Of a stretch of DNA of 30,205 bases, positions 24,491 to 30,205 are shown one piece after another (the stretch's first letter is position 1; each line of letters opens with the position of its first letter). The notes under the pieces were generated by a model that saw nothing but the letters and a program-made list of their open reading frames with translations, ran no database searches and was not told the origin of the DNA. The DNA comes from S010-25 sp964441285 (GTDB lineage Bacteria > Pseudomonadota > Gammaproteobacteria > SZUA-229), in the NCBI GenBank assembly GCA_964441285.1, contig CAYTUK010000020.1:1-30205 (forward strand). Reading direction: 5' to 3'. Both the position numbers and the translations under genes were made by a program.

Positions 24491-25360
24491 TTAATTATGC
24501 GTTCCTGGTGAGCTTGCTGGCGTAGGTTGTGCTGGATTAATAAGCAGGTTATTGGCTTTTATATCCAGGTGGTATTCAAGGTTTAATTCAGGGCGGGCAA
24601 GAATAACCCACGGACGAATATCAGATATCTGAAAAGTGATCGGTTTTTTTTCTGATTTGAGATAAACCTGTATTTTTCCTAAAGAGGCTCGCTGCATATA
24701 CTGATGCACACCAAACGCCTGAAAAGTTTTCCATTGCTGCACAGTACGAATGATGGTGTCGGCGGGTAAATCGACGTTGCTCTGCCATAAGCCACGGGAA
24801 TTTTTATCAATAGTTAAATGAGGCAGAACCAGTTTTTCTATATCACTATTATGCGGCAGTAATTCCATTGCTACCAGCGTGCTGAAATTGGAATTGATTA
24901 ACGGGAAGTAAACATCTTCAATCAGATATACGTTGTTATTATAAAGGATATAACGTAAATGGTTAATGGGATTGATTATGCCGAACTGAATAAGGTGATG
25001 GTTAAATTGAATACTGGTAGAAGAGTTCTTCAAGCCAATTTTACGCAGACTAATTTCACTGCTGGTGTAGTGGGCCTGAACGGGTGCATTTAATAACCGC
25101 AATAAAGACCTTATGCGAAAAGCATTGGCACCGATGATAATCGGTTGAGTAAATTTCCAGATTGCCTTTCCGTGGTCATATTTTTTTATGAGCACACTTT
25201 TATGTTTATTGTGCTGAATAATTATTTGCGAAATAGTATCCGGTTTAATTTTGGTCAGCGTGGCAAGCAGGTTATTTTCTTTTTTAGTGTGAGAGACAAA
25301 ATAAATCAATATAATGACTATGCCAAACAGAACGAGATTGAGCAGGGTTTTTTTAAGCAT
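24491..25360 (-). CDS. DUF4340-like membrane-anchored periplasmic protein
   Basis: This 289-residue protein has an N-terminal membrane anchor (LNLVLFGIVIILIYFVSHT, about residues 7-25) and a mostly beta-rich extracytoplasmic part. It contains short strand pairs such as DTISQIIIQHNKHKSVLIKK and KFTQPIIIGANAFRIRSLLRLL. This resembles the DUF4340 proteins that follow Gld-type ABC transporter genes in many proteobacteria. It lies directly after the GldG-like gene (18 bp between them) and before mutM (2 nt), so it belongs to the same unit. The coding sequence looks more AT-rich than the metabolic genes. The function is unknown; I infer that it works with the GldG-like protein at the periplasmic face of the ABC complex. 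Confidence 0.7.
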   Translation of the reverse strand: MLKKTLLNLVLFGIVIILIYFVSHTKKENNLLATLTKIKPDTISQIIIQHNKHKSVLIKKYDHGKAIWKFTQPIIIGANAFRIRSLLRLLNAPVQAHYTSSEISLRKIGLKNSSTSIQFNHHLIQFGIINPINHLRYILYNNNVYLIEDVYFPLINSNFSTLVAMELLPHNSDIEKLVLPHLTIDKNSRGLWQSNVDLPADTIIRTVQQWKTFQAFGVHQYMQRASLGKIQVYLKSEKKPITFQISDIRPWVILARPELNLEYHLDIKANNLLINPAQPTPASSPGTHN

Positions 25361-25378
25361 CTTAAGCGCAGGTGTTGA

Positions 25379-26782
25379 TTATCTTTTTATTCTACGATAC
25401 CAGAGCGTAAAGCCGGTAATAAGCAGGATTAACGGTAGCGCAAGAAGAAAGCCAAAACCAAGGATAGAGCGCTGGCTGTCAGTTAAATTAAGTTTTAAAT
25501 CGGTGCTTCTTTTCGGCGCAATATGTAGCAGGCTGTCATCATTGCTTAACCAGTTGAACAGCTTTAGTCCCAGTGACAAATTATCGCCTGCGCCAATATA
25601 ACCGTTAGCAAGAAAATCGCTGTCGCCAATAATAAAAATACGTTGAAAGTGTCTGGTAGATGCGTTCGATAACTGATGTGCGTTATGCTGCCCAGGTTTA
25701 TTGATCGTGCGCTCAAGTGTTATACCAAGGGTGATTGGACCAGCGATATCACCTTTTGCGGACTCAAAAATAATTTCATTAGACAGACTACCTGTTTCCA
25801 GCCAGCTTTTTGGCAGTGATTGTATCAATGATGTATACGTCCACGGGCTCTTTTTATTGCGGACTATTTTTATACCGCGAGCAATCGGAAACAAGGTGTA
25901 ATTTAGCTGGCGGGTGATCGGATTGTTGGGGTATTCAATAACAGGGATAATGGCAGGTGACTGAATGTTAAGTGTGCGGCGTAAATTGGTATTATTATCA
26001 ACAATAATTCCAGCTGGAAAACTAACTCCGAGTGTTTTTGCCACCGGTGTCAGCCCCTGTAGTTTTCCAATATCGACCAGCCATAAGAGATTGCCACCAT
26101 TATTAATGTAGGTCTGTATTTGTTTGACTTCACCTGGCTGTAAAGATTTTTCTGGTGCAGCAATAACCAGCAAGGTGGTCTTTTTACTTATCGGATGTAG
26201 AATAAGATTTATTGTGTCAATATTAAAACCGCGATTATCGAGTGCATTTCTTAATTTGGAGTAGCTTCGATTACCGTGTCCAAATGGGTTGCGTTCATTG
26301 TGGCCACTAAGGAAAATAACGAGCTGGTGGTCTTTCTTGCTTAAGCGAAAGAATGCGTTGCTGATGGTGTCCTCACTTAAATTGTGAATATTTTCCTGAC
26401 GATTTTTATAGTGAATGACAAAATCAATATTATTTCTTAAGCTTATTTTATCGGCTTTAGCCTGTTCAAAATTTATATCAGGATTATAAAAATGCAGTTC
26501 AAGATCGGTTTTTATTTTCTGGTAACGCTGAATGATCTCATCAACGGCCTGGCGTGTGGTATTACCAGTAACATAAGCATTAAAAATAATTTTTCCATGC
26601 ATGGTGTTAAGCAGGTCAATGCTGCGCTGACTGAGTGAATGACGCTGATTGGATGTCAGATCAAATCGTGTTGAGTAATGGTTGCTTAACCATGCGAGTA
26701 AACCGATGGTGGTAAAAAATAGCGCCAGAAAAACAAACTTCTGTAGCTTTAACTGGAATCGTATTTTACTGGTAAGTTGCAT
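25379..26782 (-). CDS. GldG-like ABC transporter auxiliary protein
   Basis: This 467-residue protein is anchored at both ends: a membrane helix at about 17-33 (VFLALFFTTIGLLAWLS) and another near 442-461, followed by a basic tail, WYRRIKR. Between them is a large extracytoplasmic region. It opens with RFDLTSNQRHSLSQRSIDLL, a typical start of Gld-type 'ABC_transp_aux' domains, and includes QLVIFLSGHNERNPFG, an LLVIAAPEKSLQPGEV segment with a glutamine amidotransferase-like topology, and RIFIIGDSDFLANGY. GldG works with GldA and GldF in Bacteroidetes gliding, but homologues are common in non-gliding bacteria and their cargo is unknown. Only 2 nt separate its start from the permease stop. Confidence 0.85.
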   Translation of the reverse strand: MQLTSKIRFQLKLQKFVFLALFFTTIGLLAWLSNHYSTRFDLTSNQRHSLSQRSIDLLNTMHGKIIFNAYVTGNTTRQAVDEIIQRYQKIKTDLELHFYNPDINFEQAKADKISLRNNIDFVIHYKNRQENIHNLSEDTISNAFFRLSKKDHQLVIFLSGHNERNPFGHGNRSYSKLRNALDNRGFNIDTINLILHPISKKTTLLVIAAPEKSLQPGEVKQIQTYINNGGNLLWLVDIGKLQGLTPVAKTLGVSFPAGIIVDNNTNLRRTLNIQSPAIIPVIEYPNNPITRQLNYTLFPIARGIKIVRNKKSPWTYTSLIQSLPKSWLETGSLSNEIIFESAKGDIAGPITLGITLERTINKPGQHNAHQLSNASTRHFQRIFIIGDSDFLANGYIGAGDNLSLGLKLFNWLSNDDSLLHIAPKRSTDLKLNLTDSQRSILGFGFLLALPLILLITGFTLWYRRIKR

Positions 26783-26784
26783 AA

Positions 26785-27543
26785 TCAGGACTGAAGGCGG
26801 CGGGTTTCCATCTGGCGAATGGTCATGGTCAGAAAAGTAATAATAAATAACAGGTAGTAAGCAATATCAGTGGTGCGTAAAATGCCGCGCAGTAAAACCG
26901 AAAAGTGACTGGTAATTGCCAGATAATTTAATACTGATTCTGATTTATCGCTACTGATACTGGCACCGTGATTATTCATTATCCATAACATGAGTAATAA
27001 ACCAAATGTGCTGATAGCCGCGATCATCGGGCTATCGGTGAGTGAAGACATATATAACCCTGCGGCGCAGATAGCGGCGAGTAAAAGAAACAGGCCGAGC
27101 AATCCACTCAGTGTTTTGCCTATATCTAAACTCGTTCCCATTTGCAGCGCAAAAAGCATGCTGCTAATCATAATAACAAATGCAGCCATAAATAAAATAA
27201 TGCCGAGGTACTTGCCCAGCACGATTTCTGTAATACTCACCGGACTGGAAATTAGCAGACTAAGTGTTTGATTACGCCGTTCCTCACTGATTAAACGCAT
27301 GGTTAATAGCGGTGAAATCATTAACAGGACAACACTAGCCGTTTCCAGTAAGGGGGCAACAATTAAATCGGTAGCACCCGGTGCATTGGGGATGGTTGCC
27401 AGTTTGGCCTGTAAGGCAAAAAATGTATCGATAGAAGCAAGAAACACCCAGGCAAGCACCAGTTGAGTCACCGCCAGTATCACCCAGGCGAGTGGCGATA
27501 AAAACAGGCTGCGAAGTTCACGAGAAGCAATGGTAAAAATCAT
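26785..27543 (-). CDS. ABC-2 type transporter permease (GldF-like)
   Basis: This 252-residue protein has about six membrane segments. It begins IFTIASRELRSLFLSPLAWVI, a characteristic start of GldF/NosY-type permeases. The cytoplasmic coupling region LTMRLISEERRNQTLSLLISSPVS matches the ABC-2 'EERRxGTLExLLxxPVS' pattern. Later segments include KYLGIILFMAAFVIMI, GLLGLFLLLAAICAAGLYMS and STFGLLLMLWIM. It forms the channel for the ATPase encoded upstream; their genes overlap by 4 nt (ATGA). No substrate-binding protein is present, so export or a mechanical role is more likely than uptake. Confidence 0.92.
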   Translation of the reverse strand: MIFTIASRELRSLFLSPLAWVILAVTQLVLAWVFLASIDTFFALQAKLATIPNAPGATDLIVAPLLETASVVLLMISPLLTMRLISEERRNQTLSLLISSPVSITEIVLGKYLGIILFMAAFVIMISSMLFALQMGTSLDIGKTLSGLLGLFLLLAAICAAGLYMSSLTDSPMIAAISTFGLLLMLWIMNNHGASISSDKSESVLNYLAITSHFSVLLRGILRTTDIAYYLLFIITFLTMTIRQMETRRLQS

Positions 27544-28469
27544 TCTCTGTTTGTCTCCTTTAGCGTAAGTTCGACAAATTTTTGTTCAAGCGTTTGCCGG
27601 TGTGGTGAAAAACGAGATAGTCCCCATGCATGCCCGACCAGCTTTTTGCATAAAATTTCAGCCGTAAGTGACGATTGCAGTAAGTAATTAAACGCACCGA
27701 TTTTTTCTGCCTGATTAATTTCATTCAGCGCCATCAGGGTTGCAACTGTTGGTGACTGGTGTAATGAAACTTCAAACCAGTCAGTATTCTGTTGTTGTTC
27801 GAATGATTGCATAGTGGCTTCGTAAACCAGTGCGCCACGATGGATAATCTGTACTCGATTGCAGACCGCCTGTACCTCCGGAAGAATATGCGTGCATAAA
27901 ATAATACCATGTGATTCACCCAGCTCTTTTATCAGGTTGCGAATTTCAATAACCTGGATAGGATCAAGTCCTACTGTCGGTTCATCCAGGATAATAACCG
28001 GCGGCGAATGTAAAATAGCCTGTGCAATCCCTGTGCGCTGTTGGTAACCTTTTGACAGGTTAACAATTAAACGCTGTTTTACCTCAAGCAAGCCGCAACG
28101 TTGCATGGCGGTTTCAACACAGGGTTGTAGTGTTGATTTTTTAACGCGGTGTAATTTTGCACAGTAATACAGGTATTCAGTAACCGTCATATCTTTATAT
28201 AACGGTGGTACATCGGGCAGATAACCCAACGCAGCTTTGGCTGCTCTGGGCTGTTCCAGCAAATCAAAGCCGTTAATGCAAATTTCACCCTCAGTGGGTG
28301 CCAGATTACCACTAAGCATCTGCATGGTGGTGGACTTGCCTGCGCCATTGAGGCCGAGAAAGCCCAGTATATCGCCAGTGGCCAGTTTAAAACTAATATT
28401 ATTAACGGCGATGTGTTCACCATAACGGCGTGACAGATTTTTTACAGAAATTAATGTCTTTGCTGGCAT
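27540..28469 (-). CDS. ABC transporter ATP-binding protein (GldA-like)
   Basis: This 309-residue ATPase has Walker A GLNGAGKST (39-47), a signature that reads LSKGYQQR (138-145) in place of LSGGQ, Walker B VIILDEP (158-164) and the switch histidine H194 in LCTHILPE. The LSKGYQQR variant is usual in this GldA/NatA-like branch. A C-terminal extension of about 85 residues after the core probably sets regulatory contacts. It energises the permease encoded by the overlapping downstream gene. An AAGGAA site about 10 nt upstream supports the start. It opens a five-cistron minus-strand unit that ends with mutM. Confidence 0.94.
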   Translation of the reverse strand: MPAKTLISVKNLSRRYGEHIAVNNISFKLATGDILGFLGLNGAGKSTTMQMLSGNLAPTEGEICINGFDLLEQPRAAKAALGYLPDVPPLYKDMTVTEYLYYCAKLHRVKKSTLQPCVETAMQRCGLLEVKQRLIVNLSKGYQQRTGIAQAILHSPPVIILDEPTVGLDPIQVIEIRNLIKELGESHGIILCTHILPEVQAVCNRVQIIHRGALVYEATMQSFEQQQNTDWFEVSLHQSPTVATLMALNEINQAEKIGAFNYLLQSSLTAEILCKKLVGHAWGLSRFSPHRQTLEQKFVELTLKETNRE

Positions 28470-28618
28470 AGATGCATTATTCCTTAATCTAACAGAACCG
28501 CAGATTAACGTCTGTATGGCTTATTCGATTGAATAACAGCTGGGGGTACAGGTCGGGATGGGACATTACTGTTACGGAGTAAGCTCTGTTTGTTATTTAT
28601 AGCAGTGAAAGGTAATGG

Positions 28619-29845
28619 TTAAGTAAAGCATTTTTTTAGCTCTTTAATTTGACTAATACGTCGATCATGAATTTTATTCGCTAGCGCCAGTTTTTCATAG
28701 CCCTGTTGTTGTAATTCTTTTACATTAATGTTTTTAGTTAGTGCTAGTGCCTGGCGTAAAAAATCGCTTTGTGGAAGGGGGCGGGTTTCATAACCAGGCC
28801 GGCCGCGGGCATCGGCTTCGGCAGCAAGTAGAAACTTCTCATACCTTTCCGGTTTTCGATAGGCATCAAGTTGTTCGAGTGTTTTTATAACTGTTGCTGC
28901 GTTTAGTTCCAGCGCTCGATGAAAGTGCAAATGAAAGCGTGCAGTACGTTCAGCAAGGTCACGGTAGCTATTGGGAATGCGTAATCGTTTGCAGACATTT
29001 ACTACAATGTCGGCACCACGGGCTTCATGATTAATATGGGAGGGCCATTTTTCTTTTGGCGTGGTGCCTTTGCCAAGGTCATGAAACAGTGCTGCCAGGC
29101 GCACATCTTCATCACTACTTAATTTGCTGGCCTGCTCCAGAACTAAAAGCGTGTGAATGCCGGTATCGACTTCGGGGTGGTGCGCAACAGGTTGCGGGAT
29201 GCCAAACAAACAGTCAAGCTCAGGAATGATTTGCGCCAGTGCGCCGCAGTCACGTAATACTTCAATAAAACGCCCCGGTGTTTTTTCTCCCAGCGCCTTT
29301 TTCATTTCCTGCCAGATGCGATCTGGTACCAGCGCATCAACTTCACCGGCCTTAACCATCGTTTTCATCAGCGTCATGGTTTCATCGGCAATCTTAAAGC
29401 CAAGGTGGGCATAACGCGCAGCGAAACGGGCAACACGCAGAAGTCTGACCGGATCCTCGGTAAACGCAGTGGAAACATGACGTAGCCGTTTATTTTTAAT
29501 GTCTGTAATGCCGTGACAGGGGTCGATTAAGCTGCCGTTATCATCCTGTGCAATAGCATTAATGGTGAGATCACGCCGTAGCAGATCTTCTTCCAGAGTA
29601 ACTGTAGCGGTGGCCTTCAGCTGAAAACCATGATAGCCGGGTGCCGTCTTACGTTCAGTTCGAGCCAGCGCATACTCTTCGTGTGTTTCGGGGTGAAGGA
29701 ATACCGGAAAATCTTTACCTACCTGTTGAAAACCATTGGCCAGCATTTTTTCAGCGGTGCTACCCACAACGACCCAGTCTTTTTCATGGTAAGGATAGCC
29801 AAGCAGTTGATCGCGGACGGCACCGCCGACAAGGTAGATATTCAT
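28619..29845 (-). CDS. cca: tRNA CCA-adding enzyme (nucleotidyltransferase) with HD domain
   Basis: This 408-residue protein is close to E. coli Cca in length and sequence. The class II nucleotidyltransferase head has YLVGGAVRDQLLG (4-16), the metal-site segment EKDWVVVG (21-28), RRDLTINAIAQDDNG, and EDPVRLLRVARFAARYAHLGF with the base-specifying region. An HD phosphohydrolase domain follows with LAALFHDLGKG and a downstream histidine-rich helix. It adds or repairs the CCA end of tRNAs. E. coli Cca has an aspartate at residue 21 of the catalytic pair; here it is glutamate with D23 kept. No clear ribosome-binding site precedes the ATG. It is divergent from the carbonic anhydrase fragment. Confidence 0.96.
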   Translation of the reverse strand: MNIYLVGGAVRDQLLGYPYHEKDWVVVGSTAEKMLANGFQQVGKDFPVFLHPETHEEYALARTERKTAPGYHGFQLKATATVTLEEDLLRRDLTINAIAQDDNGSLIDPCHGITDIKNKRLRHVSTAFTEDPVRLLRVARFAARYAHLGFKIADETMTLMKTMVKAGEVDALVPDRIWQEMKKALGEKTPGRFIEVLRDCGALAQIIPELDCLFGIPQPVAHHPEVDTGIHTLLVLEQASKLSSDEDVRLAALFHDLGKGTTPKEKWPSHINHEARGADIVVNVCKRLRIPNSYRDLAERTARFHLHFHRALELNAATVIKTLEQLDAYRKPERYEKFLLAAEADARGRPGYETRPLPQSDFLRQALALTKNINVKELQQQGYEKLALANKIHDRRISQIKELKKCFT

Positions 29846-29937
29846 AGTGACTGTATGTTGCCATAATACAGCGATTTTTTGTTAAAGTTATTTTCCGGAT
29901 AAGCAAAAAACGCAATTGGATCTATATGAAAAATGCC

Positions 29938-29967
29938 CTGACGCGTTATTATCTTTAAGGGTAGAAT
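29938..29967 (+). promoter_or_regulatory. Candidate sigma-70 promoter for the carbonic anhydrase gene
   Basis: CTGACG (29938-29943) and TAGAAT (29962-29967) are 18 nt apart, 31 nt before the GTG start of the carbonic anhydrase frame. Both hexamers deviate modestly from consensus. Confidence 0.4.
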
Positions 29968-29998
29968 CGGGTAACAGCAGCAGTGGAATATTTAAATA

Positions 29999-30169
29999 GT
30001 GAAAACACTCAAACATCTTTTTGACAGAAATCGAGCATGGGCAACTTCGATTAAACAAAGTAATCCAGAATTTTTTTCACAATTATCCAGGCAGCAGGCA
30101 CCTGAGTATTTATGGATCGGTTGTTCAGATAGCCGTGTGCCGGCTAATCAGCCCCCTGTGTCAGGATAG
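29999..30169 (+). pseudogene. can: Beta-carbonic anhydrase, broken after the active-site CxDxR motif
   Basis: The frame starts at GTG 29999 and reads KTLKHLFDRNRAWA, then PEFFSQLSRQQAPEYLWI, then GCSDSRVPAN. This is the classic N-terminus of bacterial beta-carbonic anhydrase, with zinc ligand C42 and the D44-R46 dyad. A complete enzyme has about 200-220 residues with further zinc ligands (HxxC) near residue 100. Here family sequence ends at about residue 50 and a stop follows at 30167-30169 after the unrelated residues PPVSG. The remainder of the window does not resume the family in any frame I read. The following DNA looks like the left end of an insertion sequence, so the gene is best read as interrupted. 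The enzyme hydrates CO2 to bicarbonate in the cytoplasm. Confidence 0.8.
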
Positions 30170-30205
30170 TTGTCGCCTCTAAAATTAATTAGAGGAAAAA
30201 TAAAA
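30149..30205 (+). mobile_element. Probable left end of an IS3-family insertion sequence, cut by window edge
   Basis: Right where carbonic anhydrase homology stops, the sequence reads GCCCCCTGTGTCAGGATAG (30151-30169). Its CCCCCTG core resembles the left terminus of IS2-like IS3-family elements (E. coli IS2 has GGCCCCCTGAA). A perfect hairpin follows, CCTCTAA with TTAGAGG (30176-30182 and 30189-30195). AGAGG then leads into an A-rich tract that ends the window. This is the layout of an IS3 left end with the ribosome-binding site for orfA, whose start would lie just outside. The exact outer boundary (30147-30152) cannot be fixed without the target duplication. Confidence 0.5.

Noticed and set aside
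1..30205. CRISPR arrays, prophage or toxin-antitoxin modules
   Set aside because: No regularly spaced repeats, integrase, phage structural genes or paired small toxin/antitoxin frames were found; gene content is overwhelmingly housekeeping.

Overview
The window is chromosomal DNA of a gammaproteobacterium of moderate GC content. The evidence is the sequence and order of its housekeeping genes: a primary sigma factor next to a CAU-anticodon tRNA, an E. coli-length Cca, GltB/GltD, a Wzz-type protein, a PilZ protein and a DUF481 outer-membrane protein. The run tkt-gap-pgk-pyk-fba, with an aldolase that resembles the 'Calvin-cycle' class II subtype, is typical of autotrophic or methylotrophic gammaproteobacteria. 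No RuBisCO or phosphoribulokinase gene is present, so the lifestyle is inference only. Both edges cut genes.

Layout. Positions 1-328 (minus) hold the N-terminus of a Wzz/chain-length-determinant protein. Positions 535-780 hold a decayed 3' end of an IS66-family element. Then come tRNA-Ile2(CAU) and rpoD, both minus. From 3525 to 11935 (plus) lie a thioredoxin-fold protein, the carbon-metabolism block tkt, gap, pgk, pyk, fba, and an FKBP prolyl isomerase. bioD and purC follow on minus, then a GuaA-like glutamine amidotransferase on plus. A two-gene minus unit encodes a periplasmic thioredoxin-like protein and a small membrane protein with a Cys-Cys pair. gltB-gltD (15920-22045, plus) encode NADPH glutamate synthase. 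PilZ (minus) and DUF481 (plus) diverge around a 100-nt structured element. The minus block 28469-23673 encodes a Gld-type ABC ATPase, its permease, a GldG-like protein, a DUF4340 protein and MutM, tightly packed. cca (minus) and the start of a beta-carbonic anhydrase (plus) close the window. The carbonic anhydrase frame breaks right after its active-site motif, at what looks like the left end of an IS3-family insertion sequence.

How the genes work together. The central block covers the shared triose-phosphate part of glycolysis, gluconeogenesis and the Calvin or pentose cycle. Its spacers hold strong hairpins that could tune output gene by gene. GltBD supplies glutamate nitrogen; PurC and BioD serve purine and biotin synthesis. 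The Gld-type cluster probably forms one membrane complex of unknown cargo, with the DNA-repair gene mutM as the last cistron.

Most of the window is ordinary housekeeping sequence and I see no convincing new multi-gene system. The best leads are the interrupted carbonic anhydrase, the structured GGA-rich element at 22611-22711, the overlapping hairpins upstream of gap, and the thioredoxin/Cys-Cys membrane protein pair.
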